Shown: piece after piece, positions 41,257 through 49,132 of the stretch
Layout of the letters: every line of letters begins with the position of its first letter
Position numbering within the stretch: the stretch's first letter is position 1
Source: Candidatus Faecalibacterium intestinigallinarum
GTDB taxonomy: Bacteria; Bacillota; Clostridia; Oscillospirales; Ruminococcaceae
Assembly: GCA_019113345.1 (NCBI GenBank)
Contig: DXHQ01000020.1
Span: 1 to 60,234, forward strand
DNA: 60,234 nucleotides
Reading direction: 5' to 3'
Program-made: the position numbers and the translations under genes
Notes under the pieces: model-generated
Database searches by the model: none
What the model saw: the letters and a program-made list of their open reading frames with translations, nothing else
What the model was told of the DNA's origin: nothing

Positions 41257-42699
41257 ATGAAGATTTATATCACCGGGCTGCCCTCGGGCTACGATGTCGA
41301 GCATCTGGTCCGCCTCTTTTACCCGATGGCGCCCCTCACCCTGACCCCGCCCGCAGAGGGGGAGGACTGCCTCTGGGCCGCTTTTGACCCCGAAGGGCTG
41401 ACCGTCACCGTGCGGGAGGGGGGACGCAGCAAAACCGTCGCCGCGCCCCCGCCCGCGGAGGAATCCCCCGAGTTTGCCCTGGCCAGCCTGACCTACGGCC
41501 TGCTGCGGGAGTGGACCGGGCTGCGCCCGCCCTGGGGCAAGATGACCGGCGTCCGGCCGGTCCGGCTCATCCACGACAAGCGGGCGGCCGGCTGGAGCGA
41601 AGAGGCCATCGACCGGCTCTTCCTCGAGCGGTTCGACTGCTCGCAGGAAAAATACCGGATGGCCAAGGCCATCGCCGACCTGCAGGAGCCCATCCTCCGG
41701 CGGGGGGCGGAGCCGAAGGCCTACAGCCTCTACATCGGCATCCCCTTCTGCCCGTCGCGGTGCAGCTACTGCAGCTTTGTCAGCTGCAACCTGGACCGGG
41801 ACCGCAAGCTGGTCCAGCCCTATGTCGACTGCCTGTGCCGGGAGCTGGAGGCCATCCGCGCCGAGGCAGATGCCGCCGGGCTGCAGCTGCAGACTGTCTA
41901 CATCGGCGGCGGCACCCCCACCAGCCTCTCGGCGGCCCAGCTGCGGCAGCTGATGGGGACGGTGCGGGACCTCTTCCCCCTCGAACGTCTGGACGAATAC
42001 ACCGTCGAGGCCGGTCGCCCCGACTGCACCGACGCCGAAAAGCTGGCCGTCCTCAAGGAGTACGGGGCCACCCGCATCTCCATCAACCCCCAGACCTTCT
42101 CGGACGAGGTGCTGGCCAATATCGGCCGCCGCCACTCGGCCCGGGACATCCTGGACTGCTACGCCGCCGCCCGGGCGGCCGGCCACACCGACATCAACAT
42201 GGACCTGATCGCCGGGCTGCCGGGGGACACGGTGGAGGGCTTTGCGCGCAGCCTGCGCACCGCCATCGAGCTCGGCCCCGAGAACATCACCGTCCACACC
42301 CTGACCCTCAAGCGGGCCTCCCGCATCGTGATGGAAGACCAGGAGGGCAACGCCTACGCCGACGTGGCCGCCATGCTGGACAAGTGCAGCGGGCTGCCCG
42401 CCGCCGGCTACCGCCCCTATTACCTCTACCGGCAGAAGAACACCCTGCAGAACCTCGAAAACGTGGGCTGGAGCAAGCCGGGCAAGGAGGGCTATTACAA
42501 CATCTATATCATGGAGGAAGTGCAGACCATCCTCTCGGCAGGGGCGGGCGGCAGCACCAAGCTGGTGGACGCCGCCGGACGCAGGATGCAGCGCATCTTC
42601 AACTTCAAGTATCCCAACGAATACATTCAGCGCTTTGACGAGGTCCTCGCGCGCAAAAAAGGAGTGGCTGCTTTCTATGATCACGATTTGGGTACCTAA
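41257..42699 (+). CDS. hemZ: Coproporphyrinogen dehydrogenase HemZ-type radical SAM protein
   Basis: A 480-residue radical SAM enzyme of the HemN/HemZ group. The 4Fe-4S cluster motif is SLYIGIPFCPSRCSYCSFVS near residue 165 (CxxxCxYC). Further family sequence: VYIGGGTPTSLSAAQLRQLM, EYTVEAGRPDCTDAEKL, ISINPQTFSDEVLANIGR and LIAGLPGDTVEGFARSL. The first 155 residues are the HemZ-specific N-terminal domain. No other haem genes are nearby and many Clostridia carry hemZ without a haem pathway, so the true substrate is uncertain. It overlaps the next gene by 23 bp. Confidence 0.9.
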   Translation: MKIYITGLPSGYDVEHLVRLFYPMAPLTLTPPAEGEDCLWAAFDPEGLTVTVREGGRSKTVAAPPPAEESPEFALASLTYGLLREWTGLRPPWGKMTGVRPVRLIHDKRAAGWSEEAIDRLFLERFDCSQEKYRMAKAIADLQEPILRRGAEPKAYSLYIGIPFCPSRCSYCSFVSCNLDRDRKLVQPYVDCLCRELEAIRAEADAAGLQLQTVYIGGGTPTSLSAAQLRQLMGTVRDLFPLERLDEYTVEAGRPDCTDAEKLAVLKEYGATRISINPQTFSDEVLANIGRRHSARDILDCYAAARAAGHTDINMDLIAGLPGDTVEGFARSLRTAIELGPENITVHTLTLKRASRIVMEDQEGNAYADVAAMLDKCSGLPAAGYRPYYLYRQKNTLQNLENVGWSKPGKEGYYNIYIMEEVQTILSAGAGGSTKLVDAAGRRMQRIFNFKYPNEYIQRFDEVLARKKGVAAFYDHDLGT

Positions 42700-43603
42700 G
42701 CGCCTGGTGGAGATCGACCTGTGCAACGTGGCGGCCCGCAGCGGCCCCGAGCTGGCCGCCGCCTGCGAGGACAGCTATGCCCGGCGGCTGCGCTACGCGG
42801 CCCAGAAGATCCGCCAGTCGGGGGCCAAGATCATCATGCTGACGGGGCCTTCGGCCAGTGGCAAGACCACCACCTCCCACAAGCTGGCCGCCGCCCTGCG
42901 GGGGATGGGCACCCCGGCGCAGGTCATCAGCCTGGACAACTTTTTCCGCGGGTCGGAGTATTACCCCAAAATGCCGGACGGCACCCTCGACTACGAGCAC
43001 CCCGACACCCTGGATATGCCCCTGATCCGCCAGTGCCTGCAGGAGCTGAGCCAGACCGACCACACCGTCCTGCCCACCTACGACTTTGTCAAGGAGGAGC
43101 GGGCCGAAAAGACCGAGCCCATTGACCTGGGCGGCGGCGTCTGCATCGTGGAGGGCATCCACGCCCTCAACCCGGTGCTGACCAGCCTGGTGCCCTCGGG
43201 GCACGTCTACCGCATCTACGCCGGCCTGCGGGAGGAGTACTGCCAGGAGGGCCGCCGCCTGATCGGCACCCAGGACATCCGGCTGTGCCGCCGGGTGCTG
43301 CGGGACGCCGCCACCCGCGGCCGCAGCCCCGAAAAGACCCTTGCCATGTGGGAGCGGGTCCTGGACGGCGAGACGCGGTACATCAAGGGCTTCAAGAACA
43401 CGGCCGACTTTTTGCTGGACACCGCCTTTACCTACGAGCTGGCCATCATCGCCGGGCTGCTGCCCGAGGTGGGCCGGGTGATGGACCCCGACAGCATCTA
43501 CACCGAGATGTGGGACGAGACGGCCCGCCGCTTTGAGCACGTGGAGCCCCTGGGCCGCGAGCTGATCCCCGAGGGGGCCATGCTGCGGGAATTCTACCGC
43601 TGA
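42677..43603 (+). CDS. Uridine kinase-like nucleoside kinase
   Basis: A 308-residue P-loop kinase of the phosphoribulokinase/uridine kinase family. Walker A is MLTGPSASGKTTTSHKL near residue 55; VISLDNFFRGSEYYPKMPDG and GGVCIVEGIHALNPVLTS supply the substrate and Walker-B-like parts. In several Clostridia this protein follows hemZ. It would phosphorylate a nucleoside, but the substrate is not fixed. ATG 42677 follows AAAAGGAG inside the hemZ 3' end. Confidence 0.85.
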   Translation: MITIWVPKRLVEIDLCNVAARSGPELAAACEDSYARRLRYAAQKIRQSGAKIIMLTGPSASGKTTTSHKLAAALRGMGTPAQVISLDNFFRGSEYYPKMPDGTLDYEHPDTLDMPLIRQCLQELSQTDHTVLPTYDFVKEERAEKTEPIDLGGGVCIVEGIHALNPVLTSLVPSGHVYRIYAGLREEYCQEGRRLIGTQDIRLCRRVLRDAATRGRSPEKTLAMWERVLDGETRYIKGFKNTADFLLDTAFTYELAIIAGLLPEVGRVMDPDSIYTEMWDETARRFEHVEPLGRELIPEGAMLREFYR

Positions 43604-43669
43604 GACTGGCAACCTGCAAAAATTTTGTTGCAAAAAAATCATGAAACTGTAAAAGCTGCGGCCAACTTG

Positions 43670-43698
43670 TTGCATCGCGCTGCAAAGTGCGGTATACT
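43670..43698 (+). promoter_or_regulatory. Promoter of the zinc-ribbon gene
   Basis: TTGCAT (43670-43675), 17-bp spacer, TATACT (43693-43698). Confidence 0.72.
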
Positions 43699-43775
43699 AC
43701 TCTTATACCGGGGCGGGCCGCGGGCCCCTGCGCACCCGGCCGCGCCCGATACAACGGAGAAGCGAGGTGTCTTTG

Positions 43776-44270
43776 ATGATGGATGCAGAAAAATGGAAGG
43801 ATACCATTCTGGCCAAGAGCCGTGAATATGTGGAGATCGGCGTCAGCGTCGCCAGCGACCTGACCGAAAAGGGCAAGACCCAGGCCAAGATCCTCTCGAA
43901 CCAGGCCAAGATCAGCAAGGCGCAGCGGCAGCTGGGCGCGCTGGTCTACAGCCTGGCCAAGGGCAGGGAAGAAAACCAGCCTCTGGTCGATAAATACATC
44001 GACATGATCGATTCGATCGAGCAGGAGAACCGTCAGCTGAAGGCAAAGCTGACCCCCGCCGAGGCCACCGAGGTGGAGCACGCCGCCGCCGAGACCGAGG
44101 CCGACTTTGCCGACGTCATGGCCGACCCCGTGCAGGACGAGGAAGCCCCCGCCGACGTGCCGGCCGATGCGCCGGACGCAGACGGGCCGGTCAAAAAGTA
44201 CTGCCCGCAGTGCGGCGCGGAGGTTGCGCCCGACGCGCTGTTCTGCACCAAGTGCGGGGCACAGCTGTAA
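43776..44270 (+). CDS. Zinc-ribbon protein with coiled-coil region
   Basis: A 164-residue protein. Residues 1-95 are helical (KILSNQAKISKAQRQLGALV, then DKYIDMIDSIEQENRQLKAK) and probably coiled-coil. An acidic Ala/Asp/Pro linker leads to a C-terminal zinc ribbon, KYCPQCGAEVAPDALFCTKC, with all four Cys. This zinc_ribbon_2 arrangement is common in Firmicutes and no function is known. It is a single-gene unit with its own promoter and terminator. Two adjacent ATG codons (43776, 43779) can serve as start. Confidence 0.82.
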   Translation: MMDAEKWKDTILAKSREYVEIGVSVASDLTEKGKTQAKILSNQAKISKAQRQLGALVYSLAKGREENQPLVDKYIDMIDSIEQENRQLKAKLTPAEATEVEHAAAETEADFADVMADPVQDEEAPADVPADAPDADGPVKKYCPQCGAEVAPDALFCTKCGAQL

Positions 44271-44283
44271 CATGGCATCTTGG

Positions 44284-44310
44284 GGCGCCTCCATTGCGGG
44301 GGCGCCTTTT
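44284..44310 (+). terminator. Terminator of the zinc-ribbon gene
   Basis: GGCGCCTCC / GGGGGCGCC stem with one G-T pair, then TTTT. Confidence 0.75.
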
Positions 44311-44356
44311 GCGGCTGCCGCACCGCAGTTTTTTTGAGAAAAACCGGCATAAACAC

Positions 44357-44385
44357 TTGCAAAACGGCGGCGTATAGGGTAGAAT
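44357..44385 (+). promoter_or_regulatory. Promoter of mazG-hup
   Basis: TTGCAA (44357-44362), 17-bp spacer, TAGAAT (44380-44385). Confidence 0.7.
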
Positions 44386-44433
44386 AATTTCGGATTTGCG
44401 CCGGGGCTGCCGGCAGAAAGGGAGAGCGGCCGC

Positions 44434-45159
44434 ATGATCGACTGGCCCGAAAAAGAGCACTATACCGCAGAGGACCTGGTGGAGATCATCCGCATCCTGC
44501 GGCGGCCGGACGGCTGCCCCTGGGACCGGGTGCAGACCCACCGGTCCATCCGCAAAAACTTTTTGGAGGAGACCTGCGAGGCCCTGGAAGCCATCGACGC
44601 CGATGACCCGCAGCTGCTGCGGGAAGAGCTGGGCGACGTGCTGATGCAGGTGGCCTTCCACGCCGTGCTGGAAGAAGAAGCCGGCCGCAGCACCTTTGCG
44701 GAGATCTGCCGGGAGGTGTGCGAAAAGCTGGTCTACCGGCATCCCCACGTCTTTGCCTCGGCGGCGGCGCAGAACGCCGGTATAAACGGATGGGATGCGC
44801 TCAAAAATAAGGAAAAGGGCCGCCGGACCCTGGCCGACGAGCTGGACAGCGTGCCGGCCACCCTGCCGGCTCTGATGCGGGCCCAGAAGCTGCAAAAGCG
44901 CGCCGCCGGCCACGGCATCGGCCCGTCCGATGCAACCGGGGCGTCCGCCGCCCTGGACCAGGCTGTCCGCAGCTGGCAGGCCGCCCGGTCTGCCGCCGGG
45001 GAGGAAGAAAAGGCCCGTGCGGCGGGACAGATGCTCTTTGCTGCGGTGGATGCCATCCGTCTGGCCGGCATCGATGCGGAAGAAGCCCTCACATTTGCAT
45101 CCAAGGCGTTCTGCCGGGCGCTGGAAAGCGGCCGGGATGCCCATCAAACAGAACAATGA
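44434..45159 (+). CDS. mazG: Nucleoside triphosphate pyrophosphohydrolase MazG
   Basis: A 241-residue house-cleaning enzyme that hydrolyses nucleoside triphosphates to monophosphates. The first MazG domain is clear: EIIRILRRPDGCPWDRVQTH, then EETCEALEAIDADDPQLLREELGDVLMQVAFHA with the EExxE/ExxD metal ligands. The second half (YRHPHVFASAAAQNAGIN, WDALKNKEKG) is degenerate, as in many Clostridia. It lies where B. subtilis has yabN (tetrapyrrole methylase-MazG fusion) but lacks the methylase domain. hup follows at 16 bp. Confidence 0.93.
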   Translation: MIDWPEKEHYTAEDLVEIIRILRRPDGCPWDRVQTHRSIRKNFLEETCEALEAIDADDPQLLREELGDVLMQVAFHAVLEEEAGRSTFAEICREVCEKLVYRHPHVFASAAAQNAGINGWDALKNKEKGRRTLADELDSVPATLPALMRAQKLQKRAAGHGIGPSDATGASAALDQAVRSWQAARSAAGEEEKARAAGQMLFAAVDAIRLAGIDAEEALTFASKAFCRALESGRDAHQTEQ

Positions 45160-45175
45160 TTTGGAGGTACCATTT

Positions 45176-45445
45176 ATGACCAAGGCTGATCTGACCGCGC
45201 AGGTCGCGGCAAATACCGACATGACCAAAAAGGACGCCGACAAGGCGGTGAACGCTGTGTTCGAGGCCCTCAGCCGGGCGCTTGCCAACGGTGAAAAGGT
45301 CACCATCTCGGGCTTTGGCACCTTTGAAGTGCGGGAGCGGGCCGAGCGGCAGGGCATCAACCCCCGCACCCAGGAGCCCATCACCATCGCTGCTTCCCGC
45401 AGCATCGTCTTTAAGCAGGGAAAAGCCCTGAAGGACTCCCTGTAA
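45176..45445 (+). CDS. hup: HU-family nucleoid DNA-binding protein
   Basis: An 89-residue histone-like protein that bends DNA and compacts the nucleoid. Diagnostic stretches are MTKADLTAQVAANTDMTKKD, VTISGFGTFEVRERAERQGI and the beta-arm NPRTQEPITIAASRSIVFKQ, with the Pro of the DNA-intercalating arm tip. ATG 45176 follows GGAGG. It is co-transcribed with mazG and a terminator follows. Confidence 0.97.
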   Translation: MTKADLTAQVAANTDMTKKDADKAVNAVFEALSRALANGEKVTISGFGTFEVRERAERQGINPRTQEPITIAASRSIVFKQGKALKDSL

Positions 45446-45464
45446 ATCCAGCCAGAACCACCCG

Positions 45465-45507
45465 CTGCCGGAAGGGTCCGCCCCGTGCGGACGGCCGGCA
45501 GTTTTTT
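45465..45507 (+). terminator. Terminator after hup
   Basis: CTGCCGG / CCGGCAG outer stem, inner GTCCG / CGGAC helix, six T. Confidence 0.85.
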
Positions 45508-45529
45508 GTGCAGCAAAGGAGAAAGCGCC

Positions 45530-45787
45530 ATGCGTTTGGATAAGTATTTGAAGGTTTCCCGCCTCATCAAGCGGCGGACGGTGGCCAACGAGGTGGCCGA
45601 CGCCGGCCGCATCCTCATCAACGGCAAGGTGGCCAAGGCTTCGGCCGCCGTCGCCCCCGGCGACGTCATCGAGATCACCTTCGGCAACCGGCCGGTCAAG
45701 GTGCGGGTCCTGTCGGACGCCGAGCCCCGCACCAAGGACGTGGCCCGGGAGATGTACGAGATCATCTCGGAGGGCGCGCCGGAATAA
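45530..45787 (+). CDS. rqcP: S4-domain RNA-binding protein RqcP (YabO)
   Basis: An 85-residue protein that is essentially one S4 domain: MRLDKYLKVSRLIKRRTVAN, then GRILINGKVAKASAAVAPGD and IEITFGNRPVKVRVL. In B. subtilis RqcP works with RqcH on stalled 50S subunits to add Ala tails (ribosome-associated quality control). The synteny mazG-hup-rqcP-yabP-yabQ-divIC-yabR supports this assignment over Hsp15. RBS AAAGGAG. Confidence 0.92.
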   Translation: MRLDKYLKVSRLIKRRTVANEVADAGRILINGKVAKASAAVAPGDVIEITFGNRPVKVRVLSDAEPRTKDVAREMYEIISEGAPE

Positions 45788-45842
45788 ACCGCCCGCCCCG
45801 CCGCATAGTCTGTGGATAACGAGACTGCGGGGAGGCGAGCAG

Positions 45843-46118
45843 ATGGAACCGAAGACAAGGGAGACCGCGCCCCACGACCTGATTTTGGAATCGCGCAGCC
45901 GCCTGACCGTCACCGGGGTGCGCCGGGTGATCCGGTGCGACCCCGACGGCGCGGCGCTGGAGCTGGCCGGCTGCGTCCTGGAACTGACCGGCGGGGAACT
46001 GAGCGTCACCGCCCTGGACCTGGAAAAGGGCGAAGCGAAACTGGCCGGCCGCATCGACGCGCTGGAGTACGCCGAGGCCCGCACCCCGGGCGGCTTTCTG
46101 CGCCGCCTGGTCCGCTGA
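45843..46118 (+). CDS. yabP: Sporulation protein YabP
   Basis: A 91-residue YabP/YqfC-family protein: HDLILESRSRLTVTGVRRVI, then a beta-repeat section (LELTGGELSVTALDLEKGEA) and RIDALEYAEARTP, the family's characteristic end. In sporulating Firmicutes it is made in the mother cell and is needed for spore coat/cortex assembly. The next gene overlaps its stop by one base. Confidence 0.9.
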   Translation: MEPKTRETAPHDLILESRSRLTVTGVRRVIRCDPDGAALELAGCVLELTGGELSVTALDLEKGEAKLAGRIDALEYAEARTPGGFLRRLVR

Positions 46119-46573
46119 TGGCCCCGGTGCTGGCCCCCTGGCAGGCGGGGCGGGAGATGCTCTGCTGCCTCTACCTGGGGGCGCTGGTAGGGGCGCTGCG
46201 GGCCCTGGCCCCCGGCAGGGGACGGGGCGCCTTTCTGCCCGACGCGGCGCTGGTGGGGATGCTGCTGCTCTTTTTGCAGAGCTACGCCGCCGGCTACAGC
46301 GACGCGGGCAGCCTGCGGTGGTACATGGCGGCCGCCGGCTTTGCGGGGGCGCTGGCGGCCCACAGCCTGCTGGGGCCCTGGGCCGGGCGGGCATGGCGGC
46401 TGGTGCTGGGGCCGTGGCGCATATTGGCGCGGCGGTGCCTTGTCCCGGCGCGCGGCGCCCTGCGGGCGGCGCGGCAGGCCCGCCGGGCCCGAAAAGCGGC
46501 AAAAACGGCGGCAGAAAACCAAAAAAAGAGCTTGCAAAACCAGCCGCATCTGTTGTATAATTCAAACGTATAA
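46118..46573 (+). CDS. yabQ: Spore cortex biosynthesis protein YabQ
   Basis: A 151-residue membrane protein of the YabQ family: four hydrophobic segments (MLCCLYLGALVGALRAL, DAALVGMLLLFLQSYAAG, RWYMAAAGFAGALAAHSLLG), an Arg-rich stretch and a basic C-terminus. It starts within the yabP stop (TGATG). Identification rests on the position between yabP and divIC together with topology, since the sequence is poorly conserved. The divIC promoter lies inside its 3' end. Confidence 0.82.
   Translation: MAPVLAPWQAGREMLCCLYLGALVGALRALAPGRGRGAFLPDAALVGMLLLFLQSYAAGYSDAGSLRWYMAAAGFAGALAAHSLLGPWAGRAWRLVLGPWRILARRCLVPARGALRAARQARRARKAAKTAAENQKKSLQNQPHLLYNSNV
46532..46561 (+). promoter_or_regulatory. Promoter of divIC inside yabQ
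   Basis: TTGCAA (46532-46537), 18-bp spacer, TATAAT (46556-46561). It would uncouple divIC, needed in growth, from the sporulation genes before it. Confidence 0.72.
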
Positions 46574-46615
46574 CGCATCGGTTGTACGCAGTCTGAACCA
46601 TGGGAGGCGGGCGGA

Positions 46616-46912
46616 ATGGCACGGACCCGGAAAAAGGCGAAAACGCTCTGGTGGGCGGTCAGCCGCCTGTTTTTTATCCTGCTGCTGCTGAGTATGCTGG
46701 CGGCTTATGTCTCGAACCAGGTGACCATCAGCTCCAAGCAGGCCGAGCTGGACGCGCTGAACGAGCAGATCGCGCAGCAGCAGTCCGAAAATGAGGAGCT
46801 GGAGCGGATCCTCAGCGGCGACCCCGACGAGATCGTCGAGTGGATCGCGCGGGATTCCTACGGCTATGCGGCCCCCAATGAGAGGATCATCGTGGACATC
46901 TCGGGCAACTGA
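46616..46912 (+). CDS. divIC: Septum formation initiator (DivIC/FtsB family)
   Basis: A 98-residue divisome protein: basic N-terminus (RTRKKAKTL), one membrane helix (LFFILLLLSMLAAYVSNQV), then an extracellular coiled coil (KQAELDALNEQIAQQQSENE) and the FtsB-like end ARDSYGYAAPNERIIVDISG. It joins FtsL and DivIB/FtsQ at the septum. Its position between yabQ and yabR matches B. subtilis. Confidence 0.93.
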   Translation: MARTRKKAKTLWWAVSRLFFILLLLSMLAAYVSNQVTISSKQAELDALNEQIAQQQSENEELERILSGDPDEIVEWIARDSYGYAAPNERIIVDISGN

Positions 46913-46982
46913 TGCAGTCCGTTTGCGGCGGGGCTCCGGCCCCGGGAACAGGGCCTTTTGGGCAGAAGAAAGGGTATGAGCT

Positions 46983-47477
46983 TTGATAGAGGTCGGTAAT
47001 GTTTTGGAAGGCCGGGTCACCGGCATCAAGCCGTTCGGCGCGTTTGTGGCCCTCCCCGAGGGGAAGGTGGGCATGGTCCACATCTCGGAGGTGTCCAACG
47101 CCTATGTGCAGGATATCGCGGCGGTGCTCCACGAGGGGGAGACGGTCAAGGTAAAAGTCATCAATATCTCGCCCGAGGGCAAGATCGGGCTGTCCATCAA
47201 GCAGCTGCTGCCCCCGCCCGAGCGCCCCGCGCGGGAAGGCGGCCGCGGCGCTTCGCGGGAAAATCGCGGCGCGCCCCGGGGCGGCAGACGCTCCCCGCGG
47301 GAGGAGGGCCCCCGGGTCTGGCAGCCCAGACCCCAGGCCAAGAGCGACAACCTGTCCTTTGAGGACATGATGAGCCGCTTCAAGAGTCAGAGTGAATCGA
47401 AACTGGCAGACCTCGACCATGAGTCGGGCGGCCGGCGGGGCGGTTCCGCGTCCCGCGGGCGGCGCGGCGGGCGCTGA
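46983..47477 (+). CDS. yabR: S1-domain RNA-binding protein YabR
   Basis: A 164-residue protein. Residues 2-75 are one S1 domain: IEVGNVLEGRVTGIKPFGAF, then GKVGMVHISEVSNAYVQDIA and VKVKVINISPEGKIGLSIKQ. The rest is a disordered Arg/Gly/Pro-rich tail (RGG-like) with a short conserved patch DNLSFEDMMSRFKSQSESKL. The start is TTG 46983 behind AAAGGG; the nearby ATG at 46976 is out of frame. Possibly a ribosome- or mRNA-associated protein; the exact role is unknown. Confidence 0.9.
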   Translation: MIEVGNVLEGRVTGIKPFGAFVALPEGKVGMVHISEVSNAYVQDIAAVLHEGETVKVKVINISPEGKIGLSIKQLLPPPERPAREGGRGASRENRGAPRGGRRSPREEGPRVWQPRPQAKSDNLSFEDMMSRFKSQSESKLADLDHESGGRRGGSASRGRRGGR

Positions 47478-47504
47478 GCTGCCGGATGAGCATACAATGA
47501 TGGG

Positions 47505-47569
47505 GCCTGCCCCGCAGCGGGAGAAGTGCAAGCCATTCTTGCGCGCCGCTTGCGGGGCGGGCCTGTTTT
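47505..47569 (+). terminator. Terminator after yabR
   Basis: GCCTGCCCCGCA / TGCGGGGCGGGC with one G-T pair, an inner GTGCAAG / CTTGCGC helix, then TTTT. Confidence 0.8.
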
Positions 47570-47594
47570 GACGTTGGAACAGAAAGGAAACGCC

Positions 47595-48839
47595 ATGTCT
47601 GCAACCTATGAACTGATCGCCCCCTGCTTTTTTGGCTGCGAGTCGACCGCCGGCTTTGAGCTGCGGCGGCTGGGCGCCGAGGACCTGCGGGTCACCGACG
47701 GGCGGCTGACCTTCCGGGGCGGGGCGGAGATGATCGCCGCCGCCAACCTCAACCTGCGCACCGTCGAGCGGGTGCTGCTGCTGCTGGCCAGCTACAGGGC
47801 CGAGACCTTCGACGACCTGTTCGACGGGGTCTACGCCATCCCCTGGGAGGAGCTGCTGCCCGCCGACGCGGCCTTCCCGGTCAAGGGCTCGTCCCTGAAC
47901 AGCAAGCTGTCCAGCGTGCCGGCCTGCCAGAGCATCATCAAAAAGGCCATCGTCAAGCGGCTGATGCGGGGCCACCGAACCTCGGTGCTGCCCGAGACCG
48001 GCAGCGAGTACCGGGTGCAGTTTTTGCTGCGCAAGGACCTGTGCGAGATCATGCTGGACACCAGCGGCGAGGGGCTGCACAAGCGCGGCTACCGCCGCAA
48101 CGCCATGGAGGCCCCCCTGCGGGAGACCCTGGCCGCCGCCATCGCCGACCTGGGCCGGGTGCGCCGGGACAGCCGGGTGGAGGACCCCTTCTGCGGCAGC
48201 GGCACCCTCATCATCGAGGCGGCCCAGAAGGCGCTGAACATGGCCCCCGGCCTGCAGCGGCGGTTTGCGGCCGAGCGGTACAGCTTTGTCCCGCCGGCCG
48301 TCTGGGCCGAGCAGCGGCAGAAGGCCCTGGCCGAGATCAAGGCCGACGCCGCCTTCGAGGGCTTTGGGTACGACATCGACCCCGCCGCCATCGAGCTGGC
48401 CAAAGCCAACGCCCGGCTGGCCGGCGTCGACAAGCGCTGCCACTTCGAGGTGGCCGACGTCAAAGACTTTGCCCCGCGGCCCGAGGCCATCGTCCTGACC
48501 AACCCCCCTTACGGCGAGCGGATGAGCACCATCGAGGGGGCGGCCCGGCTGGCCCAGACGCTGGGCCGGCAGATGGAGGCCCACCCCTGCGCCGGGGCCT
48601 ATGTCATCACCGCCGACATGGAGTTTGAGGCCCATTTTGGCCGCCGCGCCGCCAAGCGCCGCAAAATGTACAACGGGATGATCCCCTGCCAGGTCTATAT
48701 GTACTACGATGCCCCCGCCGGGCGGGGCGCCAAGCCGATGCCGGCCCTCTCCAGGGACGGCTTTGACGGCCGGCGGGGCCATCCGCACCGTGAGAACGGT
48801 TTTGAAAAGGGCTCCAGAGGACCCCGGCGGGACAAATGA
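47595..48839 (+). CDS. THUMP-domain 23S rRNA (guanine) methyltransferase, RlmL-N/YpsC type
   Basis: A 414-residue SAM-dependent RNA methyltransferase. N-terminal ferredoxin-like and THUMP parts (YELIAPCFFGCESTAGFELR, LLLLASYRAETFDDLFDGVY) precede the Rossmann domain with VEDPFCGSGTLIIEAAQKAL (SAM motif I) and the catalytic VLTNPPYGERMS (NPPY, N2-guanine type). A basic C-terminal tail (GFDGRRGHPHRENGFEKGSR) is extra. Likely modifies 23S rRNA. ATG 47595 follows AAAGGA. Confidence 0.93.
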   Translation: MSATYELIAPCFFGCESTAGFELRRLGAEDLRVTDGRLTFRGGAEMIAAANLNLRTVERVLLLLASYRAETFDDLFDGVYAIPWEELLPADAAFPVKGSSLNSKLSSVPACQSIIKKAIVKRLMRGHRTSVLPETGSEYRVQFLLRKDLCEIMLDTSGEGLHKRGYRRNAMEAPLRETLAAAIADLGRVRRDSRVEDPFCGSGTLIIEAAQKALNMAPGLQRRFAAERYSFVPPAVWAEQRQKALAEIKADAAFEGFGYDIDPAAIELAKANARLAGVDKRCHFEVADVKDFAPRPEAIVLTNPPYGERMSTIEGAARLAQTLGRQMEAHPCAGAYVITADMEFEAHFGRRAAKRRKMYNGMIPCQVYMYYDAPAGRGAKPMPALSRDGFDGRRGHPHRENGFEKGSRGPRRDK

Positions 48840-49132
48840 GGGAGAAATGACCCTTTCAAAACCGGAAAAATAGATCAGGAAATGGAGATAGGCAAGTTTG
48901 ACGCTCGTACATGAAAAATCAGCCGTTCCGGACGGGACCGGGCGATTTTTGACGGGACAAACTGGAAGAGTTTTCAAATAGGAATTGCATCTTGGGCCAA
49001 AATAGATTATACTAGAGGCAGCGAGGCCCCGCGGGGCCCCGGCCGGGCGGCTGTCCGGCCGAAAAAACACGTTTTTTGCGCTTTTGCGCGGGCCTGCAGG
49101 GCGCGGGCCCGGCAAACTGGGAGGCATGGGCC
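48840..49132 (+). other. Non-coding gap with promoter and hairpins
   Basis: Holds a weak terminator-like hairpin (AAAATC...GATTTTT, about 48911-48951), the promoter at 48986-49014, and G/C-rich hairpins around 49021-49070 in the leader of the next gene. Confidence 0.5.
48986..49014 (+). promoter_or_regulatory. Promoter of the DUF5685-like gene
   Basis: TTGCAT (48986-48991), 17-bp spacer, TATACT (49009-49014). Confidence 0.72.

Noticed and set aside
49076-49132. Upstream extension of the DUF5685-like protein from 49076
   Set aside because: The sequence there is a G/C-rich leader hairpin; ATG 49133 has GGGAGG at the right distance and gives the expected N-terminus.
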